64,000 nucleotides of DNA. It comes from Chamaelirium japonicum (taxonomy: Eukaryota; Streptophyta; Magnoliopsida; Liliales; Melanthiaceae). Below are positions 37,517 through 51,557 of the stretch, piece after piece. Each line of letters opens with the position of its first letter. Within the stretch, counting starts at the first letter, position 1. The position numbers were made by a program, and so were the translations under genes. The DNA lies in assembly GCA_947650365.1 (NCBI GenBank), contig CANTAL010000140.1:1-64000 (forward strand), in the 5' to 3' direction. The notes beneath the pieces are model-generated. The model had not been told where the DNA came from and searched no databases. It worked only from the letters and a program-made list of their open reading frames with translations.

Positions 37517-38280
37517 CATTCGTACGATCAATTCTAATTCAAACGATCCATTCTAATTCATTCGCACAATCTATTCTAATTCATTCGTACGATCCATTCT
37601 TAATCATTCGCACGAATGTATCCATTCTAATTCATTCGTACGATCCATTCTAATTCATTTATACGATCTAATCTAATGCATTCATACAATCCATTCTAAT
37701 TCATTCATACGATCTATTCTAATTCATTCGTACGATCTATTCTAATTCATTTGCACGAATATATCCATTCTAATTCATTCGTACGATGCATTCTAATTCA
37801 TTCGCACGGAATGGATCGTACGAATGAATTAGAATGGATACATTCGTGCGAATGAACTCGAATGGATCGTACGAACGAGTTAGAATGGATCTCTAATTCA
37901 TTCGTACGATCAATTCTAATTCATACGATCCATTCTAATTCATTCGCACAATCTATTCTAATTCATTCGTACGATCCATTCTTAATCATTCGCACGAATG
38001 TATCCATTCTAATTCATTCGTACGATCCATTCTAATTCATTTATACGATCTAATCTAATTCATTCATACAATCCATTCTAATTCATTCGTACGATCTATT
38101 CTAATTCATTCGTACGATCTATTCTAATTCATTTGCACGAATATATCCATTCTAATTCATTCGTACGATGCATTCTAATTCATTCGCACGGAATGGATCG
38201 TACGAATGAATTAGAATGGATACATTCGTGCGAATGAACTCGAATGGATCGTACGAACGAGTTAGAATGGATAAATTCGT
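37517..38280. repeat. 382-bp tandem duplication carrying two JC junctions
   Basis: Two successive copies of the same C-then-G segment. JC lies at 37799-37818 and again at 38181-38200, exactly 382 bp apart. Both copies contain GTACGATCAATTC, CTTAATCATTCG, TTTATACGATCTAATC, GTACGATGCATTC and GAATGAACTCGAATGG. The copies join at about 37891 (AGAATGGATCTCTAATTC), a switch seen only here. The equivalent site near 47600-47890 has one copy, so the duplication is younger than the super-repeat. Confidence 0.9.
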
Positions 38281-39119
38281 GCGAATGAATTAGAATGGAT
38301 TGTATGAATGAATTAGATTGGATCGTATAAATGAATTAGAATGGATCTTACGTATGAATTAGAATGGATACATTCATGGGAATGAATAAGAATGGATCGT
38401 ACGAAGGAATTAGAATGGATCATACGAATGAAATAGAATGGATCATACGAATGACTTAGAATGGATCGTATGAATGAATTAGAGTGGATACATTCGTACG
38501 AATGAATTAGAATGGATCGTACGAATGAATTAGATTGGATCGTATTAATGAATTAGAATGGATCGTGCGAATGAATTAGAATGTATCTTACGAATGAATT
38601 AGAATGGAACGTACGAATGAATTAGAATGGATCGTACGAATGAATTAGAATGGATACATTCGTGCAAATGAATGAGAATGGATACATTCATGGGAATGAA
38701 TTAGACTGGATCGTACAAAGGAATTAGAATGGATCATATGAATGAAATATAATGGGTCGTACAAAGGAATTAGAATGGATCGTACGCAGGAATTAGAATG
38801 GTTTGTACGATGGAATTAGAATGGATCGTACGAATGAATTAGAATGGATACATTCGTGCGAATGAATTAGAATGGATCGTATGAATGAGTAAGAATGGAT
38901 CGTACGAATGAAATAGAATGGATCGTACGGATAAATTAGAATGGATCGTGCGAATGAATTAGAATGGATCGTACGAATGAGTAAGAATAGATCGTATGAA
39001 TAAATTAGAATGGATCGTGCGAATAAATTAGAATGGATCGAACGAATGAATTAGAATGGATCATACGAATGAATTAGAATGGATCGTATGAATGAATTAG
39101 AATGGATCGTGCGAATGAA
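38281..39119 (+). repeat. Module R, G-block part
   Basis: It matches 47890-48590: GGATCTTACGTATG, TTCATGGGAATG (twice), GTACGCAGGAATTAG at 38782 (48377 in the other copy), ATGGTTTGTACG, and GTACGGATAAATTAG. The landmark offset is 9,595-9,618 bp, the difference being one monomer. After about 39000 the two copies part: this one continues as plain monomers and module T, the other passes straight into inverted M. Confidence 0.85.
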
Positions 39120-40577
39120 TTAGAATGGATTATATGAATGAAATAGAATGGATCCTACGAATGAAATAGAATGGATCGTACGAAGGAATTAGAATGGATC
39201 GTATGAATGAATTAGAGTGGATACATTCGTGCGAATGAATTCGAATAGATCGTGCGAATGAATTAGAATGGATTGTACGAATGAATTAGAATGGATCGTA
39301 CGAATGAAATAGAATGGATCGTACGAATGAATTAGAATGGATACATTCGTGCAAAAGAAATAGAATGGATTGTATGAATGAATTAGAATGGATCGTGTGA
39401 ATGAATTAGAATGGATCATACGAATGAATTAGAATGGATACATTCGTGCGAATGAATTAGAATGGATCGTGCGAATGAATTAGAATGGATCGTACGTATG
39501 AATTAGAATGGATCGTATGAATGAATTAGAATGGATCGTGCGAATGAAATAGAATGGATCGTGCGAATGAATTAGAATAGATCGTACAAATGAATTAGAA
39601 TGGATCGTATGAATGAATTAGATTGGATCGTATTAATGAATTAGAATGATTCGTACGAATGCATTAGAATAGATCGTACGAATGAATTAGAATGGATACG
39701 AATAGATCGTACGAATGAGTAAGAATGGATCGTACGAATGAAATAGAATGGATTGTATGAATGAATTAGAATGGATACATTCGTACGAATGAATTAGGAT
39801 TGATCGTATGAATAAATTAGAATAGATTGTGCGAATGAATTAGAATGGATCGTACGAAGGAATTAGAATGGATTGTATGAATGAATTAGAATAGATCGTA
39901 TGAATGAATTAGAATGGATCGTGCGAATGAATTAGAATGGATCGTATGAATGAAATAGAATGGATCGTATGAATTAGAATGGATTGTACGAATGAATTAG
40001 AATGGATCGTGCGTCGTACGAATGAATTAGAATGGATCATATTAATGAATTAGAATGGATCGTGCAAATGAATTAGAATAGATCGTACGAATGAATTAGA
40101 ATAGATATATTCGTGAAAATGAATTGGAATGGATCGTATGAATAAATTAGAATGGATCATACGAATGAATTAGAATGGATACATTCGTGCGAATGAATTA
40201 GAATGGATCGTACGAATGAGTAAGAATGGATCGTACGAATGAAATAGAATGGATTGCACGAATGAATTAGAATGGATCATACGAATAAGTAAGAATGGAT
40301 CGTACGAATGAAATAGAATGGATTGTACGAATGAATTAGAATGGATCGTACGAATGAGTTAGAATGGATACATTCGTGCAAAAGAATTAGAATGGATCAT
40401 ATGAATGAATTAGAATGGATCGTATCAATGAAATAGAATGGATCGTGCGAATAAATTAGAATGGATCGTGCGAATGAATTAGAATGGATCGTACGAATGA
40501 ATTAGAATGGATCGTATGAATGAATTAGAATGGATCGTGCGAATGAATTAGAATGGATCGTACGAATGAAATAGAAT
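39120..40577 (-). repeat. Inverted T, truncated inverted M, then G array
   Basis: Inverted T at 39189-39419 is followed at about 39620-39850 by the first 230 bp of inverted M (ATTGGATCGTATTAATG, GGATACGAATAG, GAATTAGGATTGATCG), which then breaks off. The remainder to 40577 is G array with GTGCGTCGTACG near 40011, a doubled boundary, and GGATTGCACG. The T copies here and at 42449 are 3,260 bp apart, which suggests that a segment of that size was duplicated. Confidence 0.8.
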
Positions 40578-41990
40578 GGATTCGCACGAATGTATCCATT
40601 CTAATTCATTCGTACGATCCATTCTTATTCATTCGTACAATCCATTCTAATTCATTCGCACGATCCATTCGCATTCACTCAAACGATCCATTCTAATTCA
40701 TTCATATGATCCATTCTAATTCATTCGCACGAATGTATCCATTCTAATTCATTCGTACGATCCATTCTAATTCATTTGTACGAATGTATCCACTCTAATT
40801 CATTCATACGATCCATTCTAATTCATTCGCACGAATGTATCCATTCCAATTCATTCGTACGATCCATTCTAATTCATTCGCACAATCTATTCTAATTCAT
40901 TCGTACGATCAATTCTAATTCATTAGCATGATCCATTCTAATTCATTCGTACGATCTATTCTATTTCATTCGTACAATCCATTCTTACTCAATCGTATGA
41001 TCCATTTTAATCCATTCGCACAATCTATTCTAATTCATTCGTACGATCCATTCTATTTCATTCGTACGATCCATTCTAAGTCATACGATCTATTATATTT
41101 TATTCATACGATCCATTTTAATTCATTCGCACGATCCATTCTAATTCATTCATACGATCCATTCTAATTCATTCGTATGATCCATTCTAATTTCTTCGTA
41201 TGATCTATTCTAATTCCTTCGTACGATCCATTCTAATTCCTTCGTACGATCCATTCAAATTCATTCGCACGAATCTATCCATTCTAATTCATTCGTACGA
41301 TCCATTCTAATTCATTCGCACGATCCATTCTAATTCATTAATACGTTCCAATCTAATTCATTCATACGATCTATTCTAATTCATTCGCACGAATATATCC
41401 TTTCTAATTCATTCGTACGATCCATTCTAATTCATTCGCACAATCTATTCTAATTCATTAGTACGATCCATTCTAATTCATTCGTACGATCCATTCTAAT
41501 TCATTAGCACGATCCAAATTCATTTATCCGTACGATCTATTCTATTTCATTCGTACGATCCATTCTTATCGCACGATCCATTCTAATTCATTCGCACGAT
41601 CCATTCTCTATTCTAATTCCTTCGTACGATCCATTCTAATTCCTTCGTATCCATTCTAATTCACTCATATGATCCATTCTAATTCATTCATTCGATCCAT
41701 TCTAATTCATTCGCATGAATGTATCCATTCTAATTCATTCGTACGATCCATTCTAATTCATTCGCACAATCTATTCTAATTCATTCATACGATCCATCCT
41801 AATTCATTCGCACGAATGTATCCATTCTAATTCATTCGTACAATCCATTCTATTTCATTTGTACGATCCATTCTTACTCATTCGTACGATCCATTCGTAT
41901 CAATTCTAATTCATTCGTACGATCTATTCTAATTCATTCGTACGATCCATTCTAATTCATTAATACGATCCAATCTAATTCATTCGTACG
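40578..41990 (+). repeat. Plus-strand module M with junction JA
   Basis: JA at 40578-40597 followed by M in the same orientation as in the 2.29-kb tandem repeat: CACTCAAACG near 40672, TCAATCGTATGATCC near 40990, ATCCAAATTCATTTATCCG near 41510, and CATTCGTATCAATTC near 41892. It faces the inverted M at 42865-44278, forming a long imperfect palindrome. A diverged stretch (AAGTCATACGATCTATTATATTTTATTC) is seen near 41077 only in this copy. Confidence 0.9.
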
Positions 41991-42261
41991 ATCCATTCTA
42001 ATTCATTCGCACGATCCATTCTAATTCATTCGCACGATCCATTCTAATTCATTCATACGATCCATTCTAATTCATTCGTACGATCCATTCTAATTCATTC
42101 GCACGATCCATTCTAATTCTTTTGCATGAATGTATCCATTCTAATTCATTCGTATGATCCATTCTAATTCATTCACACGATCCATTCTAATTCATTCATA
42201 CAATCCATTCTATTTCTTTTGCACGAATGTATCCATTCTAATTCATTCGTATGAATGAATT
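41991..42261 (+). repeat. C block to junction JH
   Basis: Monomers following M, then the start of T (TTTCTTTTGCACG near 42212), cut by JH at 42244-42261. The last 90 bp match 1-88. This block is the centre of the palindrome formed by the two M copies on either side. Confidence 0.85.
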
Positions 42262-42864
42262 AGATTGGATCGTATTAATGAATTAGAATGGATACATTCG
42301 TGCGAATTATTTAGAATGGATTGTATGAATGAATTAGATTGGATCGTATAAATGAATTAGAATGGATCTTACGTATGAATTAGAATGGATTATATGAATG
42401 AAATAGAATGGATTATACGAATGAAATAGAATGGATCGTACGAAGGAATTAGAATGGATCGTATGAATGAATTAGAGTGGATACATTCGTGCGAATGAAT
42501 TCGAATAGATCGTGCAAATGAATTAGAATGGATTGTACGAATGAATTAGAATGGATCGTACGAATGAAATAGAATGGATCGTACGAATGAATTAGAATGG
42601 ATACATTCGTGCAAAAGAAATAGAATGGATTGTATGAATGAATTAGAATGGATCGTGTGAATGAATTAGAATGGATCATACGAATGAATTAGAATGGATA
42701 CATTCGTGCGAATGAATTAGAATGGATCGTGCGAATGAATTAGAATGGATCGTACGAATGAATTAGAATGGATCGTATGAATGAATTAGAATGGATCGTG
42801 TGAATGAATTAGAATGGATCGTGCGAATGAATTAGAATGGATCGTACGAATGAATTAGAATGGA
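42262..42864 (-). repeat. G block with inverted module T
   Basis: After JH: GATACATTCGTGCGAATTATTTAG, GGATCTTACGTATG, then inverted T at 42449-42679, and monomers leading into inverted M. The order T then M is the same as at 22575-24456 and 32283-34063. Confidence 0.85.
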
Positions 42865-44278
42865 TCGTATGAATGAATTAGATTGGATCGTATTAATGAA
42901 TTAGAATGGATCGTACGAATGAATTAGAATAGATCGTACAAATGAATTAGAATGGATATGAATAGATCATACGAATGAGTAAGAATGGATCGTACGAATG
43001 AAATAGAATGGATTGCACGAATGAATTAGAATGGATACATTCGTGCGAATGAATTATGATGGATCGTATGAATGAATTAGAATAGATTGTGCTAATGAAT
43101 TAGAATGGATCGTACGAATGAATTAGAATGGATACATTCATGCAAATGAATTAGAATTGATCGTATGAATGAATTAGAATGGATCGTATTAGTCAATTAG
43201 AATGGATACGAAGGAATTAGAATGGATCGTACGAAGGAATTAGAATGAAGAATGGATCGTGCGAATGAATTAGAATGGATCGTGCGATAAGAATGGATCG
43301 TACGAATGAAATAGAATAGATCGTACGGATAAATGAATTTGGATCGTGCTAATGAATTAGAATGGATCATACGAATGAATTAGAATGGATCGTACTAATG
43401 AATTAGAATAGATTGTGCGAATGAATTAGAATGGATCGTACGAATGAATTAGAAAGGATATATTCGTGCGAATGAATTAGAATAGATCGTATGAATGAAT
43501 TAGATTGGATCGTATTAATGAATTAGAATGGATCGTGCGAATGAATTAGAATGGATCGTACGAATGAATTAGAATGGATAGATTCGTGCGAATAAATTTG
43601 AATGGATCGTACGAAGGAATTAGAATGGATCGTACGAAGGAATTAGAATAGATCATACGAAGAAATTAGAATGGATCGTAAGAATGAATTAGAATGGATC
43701 ATATGAATGAATTAGAATGGATCGTGCGAATGAATTAAAATGGATCGTATGAATGAAATAGAATGGATCGAATGAATTAGAATGGATCATACGAATGAAA
43801 TAGAATGGATCGTACGAATGAATTAGAATAGATTGTGCGAATGGATTAGAATGGATCATACAATTGAGTAAGAATGGATTGTACGAATGAAATAGAATAG
43901 ATCGTACGAATGAATTAGAATGGATCATGCTAATGAATTAGAATTGATCGTACGAATGAATTAGAATAGATTGTGCGAATGAATTAGAATGGATCGTACG
44001 AATGAATTGGAATGGATACATTCGTGCGAATGAATTAGAATGGATCGTATGAATGAATTAGAGTGGATACATTCATACAAATGAATTAGAATGGATCGTA
44101 CGAATGAATTAGAATGGATACATTCGTGCGAATGAATTAGAATGGATCATATGAATGAATTAGAATGGATCGTTTGAGTGAATGCGAATGGATCGTGCGA
44201 ATGAATTAGAATGGATTGTACGAATGAATTAGAATGGATCGTACGAATGAATTAGAATGGATACATTCGTGCGAATCC
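42865..44278 (-). repeat. Inverted module M; second start of the super-repeat
   Basis: Near full length, ending in JA at 44259-44278. Private changes include GGAATTAGAATGAAGAATGG near 43236 and GGATCGAATGAATTAG near 43768, the latter shared with the copy near 55711. That shared change shows that these two copies are closer to each other than to the one at 49498. Confidence 0.9.
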
Positions 44279-45766
44279 ATTCTATTTCATTCATACGATC
44301 CATTCTAATTCATTCGCACGATCCATTCTAATTCATTCGTACGATCCATTCTAATTCATTCGTACGATCTATTCTAATTCATTCACACAATCTATTCTAA
44401 TTCATTCTTACGATCCATTCTAATTCATTCGCACGATCCATTCTAATTCATTCATACGATCCATTCTATTTCATTCGTACGATCCATTCTTACTCATTCG
44501 TACGATCCATTCTAATTCATTTGCACGAAGGTATCCATTCTAATTCATTCGTACTATCCATTCTAATTCCTTCGTACAATCCATTCTAATTCCTTCGTAC
44601 GATCCATTCTAATTCATTCGTACGATCCATTCTAATTCATTCGTACTATCCATTCTAATTCCTTCGTATGATTCATTCTAATTCATTCATACGGTATGAT
44701 TCATTCTAATTTATTTGTACGATTCATTCTAATTCAATCCATTCTAATTCATTCGTACGATCCATTCTAATTCATTCGTACGATCCATTCTAATTCATTC
44801 GTACGATTCATTCTAATTCAATCCATTCTAATTCATTCGTACGATCCATTCTTACTCATTCGTACGATCCATTCTAATTCATTCGCACGAATGAATCCAT
44901 TCTAATTCATTCGTATGATCCATTCTAATTCATTCGCATGAATGTATCCATTCTAATTCATTCGTACGATCCATTCTAACTCATTCGAACAATCCATTCT
45001 ATTTCATTCGTACGATCCATTCTAATTCATTCGCACGATCCATTCTAATTCATTCGCATGATCCATTCTAATTCATTCGTACGATCGATTCTAATTCATT
45101 CATACGATCCATTCTAATTCATTCGCACGAATGTATCCATTCTAATTCATTCGTACGATCCATTCTAATTCATTCGCATAATCTATTCTAATTCATTCAT
45201 ACGATCCATTCTAATTTATTCGCACGATCCATTCTAATTCATTCATACGATCCATTCTAATTCATTCATATGATCCATTCTAATTCATTCGCACGATCCA
45301 TCCTTACTCATTCGTACGATCCATTCTAATTCATTCGCACGATCCGTTCTAATTCATTAATACGATCCATTCTAATTCATTCGCACGATCCATTCTAATT
45401 CATTTACACTCATACGATCCATTCTAATTCATTCGCACGAATGTATCCTTTCTAATTCATTCGTACGATCCATTCTAATTCATTCGCACAATCTATTCTA
45501 ATTCAATCGAACGATCCATTCTAATTCATTCGTACGATCCATTCTAATTCATTCGCACGATCCATTGTAATACATTCGCACGATCCATTCTAATTCATTA
45601 GCACGATCCATTCTAATTCATTCGTACGATCCATTCTAATTCATTTATACGATCCAATCTAATTCATTCATACGATCCGTTCTAATTCTTTCGCACGAAT
45701 GTATCCATTCTAATTCATTCGTACGATCCATTCTAATTCATTAGCACGAAAAAACACGATCCACTC
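44279..45766 (+). repeat. Module N, full, ending in junction JD
   Basis: All N landmarks: GCACGAAGGTATCC near 44522, CGGTATGATTC near 44692, two AATTCAATCC monomers, GCACGAATGAATCC near 44884, GTACGATCGATTC near 45079, and TACACTCATACG near 45403 (the usual form is TTCACACTC). The JD core is at 45747-45766. Confidence 0.9.
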
Positions 45767-46331
45767 ACATACGAATAAATTAGAATGAATTAGAATGGAT
45801 TGTGTGAATGAATTAGAATGGATCGTATGAATGAATTAGAATGGATCGTGCGAATGAATTAGAATGGATCGTGCGAATGAATTAGAATATGGATCGTACG
45901 AAGGAATTAGAATGGATCGTACGAATGAATTCGAATGTATCCTTTCTAATTCATTCGTACGATCCATTCTAATTCCTTCGTACGATCCATTCTATTTCAT
46001 TCATACGATCCATTCTAATTCATTCATACGATCTATTCTAATTCTTTCGCACGAATGTATCCATTCTAATTCATTCGTACGATCCATTCTAATTCATTCG
46101 CACGATCCATTCTAATTCATTCATACAATCCATTCTAATTCTTTTGCACGAATGTATTAATTCTAATTCATTCGTTCGATCCATTCTAATTCATTCGTAC
46201 GATCCATTCTAATTCATTCGCACGATCCATTCTAATTCATGCATACGATCCAATCTAATTCATTCATACGATCCATTCTAATTCATTCACACGAATGTAT
46301 CCATTCTAATTCTTTCGTACATGTATGAATG
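45767..46331 (+). repeat. Module P
   Basis: G block, ATATGGATCGTACGAAGG, JB at 45922-45942, then C block to JE at 46317-46331. Compared with 51562-52191 the C block lacks about three monomers just after JB, an in-register loss. One 28-bp monomer reads GTATTAATTC near 46154. Confidence 0.9.
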
Positions 46332-47017
46332 AATTAGAATGGATCGTGCGAATGAATTAGAGTTGATACATTCGTGCGAATGAATTAGAATGGATCGTAC
46401 GAATGAATTAGATTGGATCGTATGAATGAATTATAATGGATCATGCGAATGAATTAGAATAGATCATACGAATGAATTAGAATGGATCGAACGAATGAAT
46501 TAGAATGGATACATTCGTGCAAAATAATTAGAATGGATTGTATGAATGAATTAGAATGGATCGTGCGAATGAATTAGAATGGATACATTCGTGCGAATGA
46601 ATTAGAATGGATCGTATGAATGAATTAGATTGGATCGTATGAATGAATTAGAATGGATCGTGCGAATGAATTAGAATGGATCGTACGAATGAATTAGAAT
46701 GGATCATTTGAATGAATTAGAATGGATCGTACTTATGAATTAGAATGGGTCATACGAATGAAATAGAATGGATCGTACGAATGAATTAGAAAGGATCGTA
46801 CAAACGAATTAGAATGGATCGTATGAATGAAATAGAATAGATCGTACGAATGAATTAGAATGGATCGTATGAATGAATTAGATTGGATTGTATGAATGAA
46901 TTAGAATGGATTGTACGAATGAAATAGAATAGATCGTACGAATGAATTAGAATGGATCGTGCGAATGAATTAGAATGGGTCGTATGAATGAATTAGAATG
47001 GATAAACGATCCAGATC
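46332..47017 (+). repeat. Module Q, ending in inverted JF
   Basis: It is monomer-for-monomer equivalent to 36225-36910. Single-base differences include GCAAAATAATTAG near 46519 and GGATAAACG in JF (47000-47017) where the other copy has GGATACACG. It is followed by module R as in the other super-repeat copy. Confidence 0.9.
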
Positions 47018-48639
47018 CATTCTAATTCATTCGCACAATCTATTCTAATTCATTCGTAGGATCCATTCTAATTCATTACTACGATCCATTCTAATTCATT
47101 CATACGATCCATTCTAATTCATTCGTACGATCCATTCTAATTTATTTGCACGATCCATTCTAATTCATTCATACGATACATTCTAATTCATTCGTATGTA
47201 TCCATTCTAATTCATTCATACGATCCATTCTAATTCTACGATCCATTCTTACACATTCGTATTATCCATTTTAATTCATTCACACGAATGTATCAACTCT
47301 AATTCATTCGTATGATCCATTCTAATTCATTCGCACGAATGTATCCATTCTAAATCATTCGTACGATCCATTCTAATTCATTCGTACGATCCATTCTAAT
47401 TCATTCGTACGATCCATTCTAATTCCTTCGTATGATCCATTCTAATTCATTCGTTCGATCCATTCTAATTCATTCGTACGATCCATTCGAATTCCTTCAT
47501 ATGATCCATTCTAATTCATTCGCACGAATGTATCCATTCTAATTCATTCGTACGATCCATTCTAATTCATTCGTACGATCAATTCTAAATCCTTCGTATG
47601 ATCCATTCTAATTCATTCGTACGATCAATTCTAATTCATACGATCCATTCTAATTCATTTATACGATCTAAGCTAATTCATTCATACAATCCATTCTAAT
47701 TCATTCGTACGATCTATTCTAATTCATTCGTACGATCTATTCTAATTCATTTGCACGAATATATCCATTCTAATTCATTCGTACGATGCATTCTAATTCA
47801 TTCGCACGGAATGGATCGTACGAATGAATTAGAATGGATACATTCGTGCGAATGAATTCGAATGGATCGTACGAACGAGTTAGAATGGATAAATTCGTGC
47901 GAATGAATTAGAATGGATTGTATGAATGAATTAGATTGGATCGTATAAATAAATTAGAATGGATCTTACGTATGAGTTAGAATAGATACATTCATGGGAA
48001 TGAATAAGAATGGATCGTACGAAGGAATTAGAATGGATCATACGAATGAAATAGAATGGATCATACGAATGAATTAGAATGGATCGTATGAATGAATTAG
48101 AGTGGATACATTCGTACGAATGAATTAGAATGGATCGTACGAATGAATTAGATTGGATCGTATTAATGAATTAGAATGGATCGTGCGAATGAATTAGAAT
48201 GGATCTTACGAATGAATTAGAATGGATCGTACGAATGAATTAGAATGGATACATTCGTGCAAATGAATTAGAATGGATACATTCATGGGAATGAATTAGA
48301 CTGGATCGTACAAAGGAATTAGAATAGATCATACGAATGAAATATAGTGGGTCGTACAAAGGAATTAGAATGGATCGTACGCAGGAATTAGAATGGTTTG
48401 TACGAAGGAATTAGAATGGATCGTACGAATGAATTAGAATGGATACATTCGTGCAAATGAATTAGAATGGATCGTACGAATAAGTAAGAATGGATCGTAC
48501 GAATGAAATAGAATGGATCGTACGGATGAATTAGAATGGATCGTGCGAATGAATTAGAATGGATCGTACGAATGAGCAAGAATGGATCGTATGAATGAAT
48601 TAGAATGGATCGTACGAATGAATTAGAATGGATCGAATG
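47018..48639 (+). repeat. Module R, single-copy form
   Basis: A C block to JC at 47799-47818, then a G block with GGATCTTACGTATG, TTCATGGGAATG and GTACGCAGG. It differs from 36911-39000 by lacking the 382-bp duplication, by a shorter run of the CTTCGTATGATCC triplet, and by loss of about four monomers after GTACGATCAATTC near 47625. A truncated monomer reads CTAATTCTACGATCC near 47231. Confidence 0.85.
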
Positions 48640-50046
48640 AATGAATTAGATTGGATCGTATTAATGAATTAGAATGGATCGTACGAATGAATTAGAATAG
48701 ATCGTACGAATGAATTAGAATGGATACGAATGGATCGTACGAATGAGTAAGAATGGATCGTACGAATGAAATAGAATGGATTGTATGAATGAATTAGAAT
48801 GGATGCATTCGTGCGAATGAATTAGGATGGATCGTATGAATGAATTAGAATAGATTGTGCGAATGAATTAGAATGGATCGTACGAATGAATTAGAATGGA
48901 TACATTCATGCGAATGAATTAGAATGGATCGTATGAATGAATTAGAATGGATCGTATGAGTGAATTAGAATGGATACGAAGGAATTAGAATGGATCGTAC
49001 GAAGGAATTAGAATGGAGAATGGATCGTGCGAATGAATTAGAATGGATCGTGCGATAAGAATGGATCGTACGAATGAAATAGAATAGATCGTACGGATAA
49101 ATGAATTTGGATCGTGCTAATGAATTAGAATGGATCGTACGAATGAATTAGAATGGATCGTACTAATGAATTAGAATAGATTGTGCGAATGAATTAGAAT
49201 GGATCGTACGAATGAATTAGAAAGGATATATTCGTGCGAATGAATTAGAATAGATCGTATGAATGAATTAGATTGGATCGTATTAATGAATTAGAATGGA
49301 TCGTGCGAATGAATTAGAATGGATCGTACGAATGAATTAGAATGGATAGATTCGTGCGAATGAATTTGAATGGATCGTACGAAGGAATTAGAATGGATCG
49401 TACGAAGGAATTAGAATAGATCATACAAAGAAATTAGAATGGATCGTACGAATGAATTAGAATGGATCGTATGAATGAATTAGAATGGATCGTGCGAATG
49501 AATTAAAATGGATCGTATGAATGAAATAGAATGGATCGTATGAATTAGAATGGATCGTACGAATGAAATAGAATGGATCGTACGAATGAATTAGAATAGA
49601 TTGTGCGAATGGATTAGAATAGATCATACGATTGAGTAAGAATGGATTGTACGAATGAAATAGAATAGATCATATGAATGAATTAGAATGGATCATGCTA
49701 ATGAATTAGAATTGATCGTACGAATGAATTAGAATAGATTGTGCGAATGAAATAGAATGGATCGTACGAATGAATTGGAATGGATACATTCGTGCGAATG
49801 AATTAGAATGGATCGTATAAATGAATTAGAGTGGATACATTCATACAAATGAATTAGAATGGATCGTATGAATGAATTAGAATGGATACATTCGTGCGAA
49901 TGAATTAGAATGGATCATATGAATGAATTAGAATGGATCGTTTGAGTGAATGCGAATGGATCGTGCGAATGAATTAGAATGGATTGTACGAATGAATTAG
50001 AATGGATCGTACGAATGAATTAGAATGGATACATTCGTGCGAATCC
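48640..50046 (-). repeat. Inverted module M; third start of the super-repeat
   Basis: Near full length, ending in JA at 50027-50046. It follows R directly, without the T module that precedes the other inverted M copies. The distance from the second start is about 5.78 kb, which I take as the basic super-repeat length. Confidence 0.9.
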
Positions 50047-51557
50047 ATTCTATTTCATTCGTAGGATCCATTCTAATTCATTCGCACGATCCATTCTAAT
50101 TCATTCATACGATCCATTCTAATTCATTCGTACGATCCATTCTAATTCATTCGTACGATCCATTCTAATTCATTCGCACAATCTCTTCTAATTCATTCGT
50201 ACGATCCATTCGAATTTATTCGCACGATCCATTCTAATTCATTCATATGATCCATTCTATTTCATTCGTACTATCCATTCTTACTCATTCGTACGATCCA
50301 TTATAATTCATTTGCACGAAGGTATCCATTCTAATTCATTCGTACTATCCATTCTAATTCCTTCGTACGATCCATTCTAATTCCTTCGTACGATCCATTC
50401 TAATTCATTCGTACGATCCATTCTAATTCCTTCGTATGATCCATTCTAATTCATTCGTATGGTATGATTCATTCTAATTCATTCGTACGATTCATTCTAA
50501 TTCAATCCATTCTAATTCATTCGTACGATCCATTCTAATTCATTCATACGATCCATTCTAATTCATTCGTACGATTCATTCTAATTCAATCCATTCTAAT
50601 TCATTCGTACGATCCATTCTTACTCATTCGTACGATCCATTCTAATTCATTCGCACGAATGAATCCATTCTAATTCATTCGTATGATCCATTCTAATTCA
50701 TTCGCATAAATGTATCCATTCTAATTCATTCGTACGATCCATTCTATCTCATTCTTACAATCCATTCTATTTCATTCGTACGATCCATTCTAATTCATTC
50801 GCACGATCCATTCTAATTCATTCGCATGATCCATTCTAATTCATTCGTACGATCGATTCTAATTCATTCATACAATCCATTCTAATTCATTCGCACGAAT
50901 GTATCCATTCTAATTCATTCGTACGATCCATTCTAATTCATTCGCACAATCTATTCTAATTCATTCATACGATCCATTCTAATTTATTCGCACGATCCAT
51001 TCTAATTCATTCATACGAACCATTCTAATTCATTCATATGATCCATTCTAATTCATTCGCACGATCCATTCTTACTCATTCGTACGATCCATTCTAATTC
51101 ATTCGCACGATCCATTCTAATTCATTAATACAATCCATTCTAATTCATTCGCACGATCCATTCTAATTCATTCACACTCATACGATCCATTCTAATTTAT
51201 TCGCACGAATGTATCCTTTCTAATTCATTCGTACGATCCATTCTAATTCATTCGCACAATCTATTCTAATTCATTCGAACGATCCATTCTAATTCATTCG
51301 TACGATCCATTCTAAATCATTCGTACGATCCATTCTAATTCATTCGCACGATCCATTCTAATTCATTCGAACGATCCATTCTAATTCATTGGCACGATCC
51401 ATTCTAATTCATTCGTACGATCCATTCTAATTCATTTATACGATCCAATCTAATTCATTCATACGATCCATTCTAATTCTTTCGCACGAATGTATCCATT
51501 CTAATTCATTCGTACGATCCATTCTAATTCATTAGCATGAAAAAACACGATCCACTC
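50047..51557 (+). repeat. Module N, full, ending in junction JD
   Basis: The N landmarks in order: GCACGAAGGTATCC near 50312, GTATGGTATGATTC near 50458, two AATTCAATCC monomers, GCACGAATGAATCC near 50653, GTACGATCGATTC near 50848, and TTCACACTCATACG near 51172. The JD core is at 51538-51557 in the TG form also seen at 19802. It has one monomer fewer than the 44279 copy before GTATGG. Confidence 0.9.
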
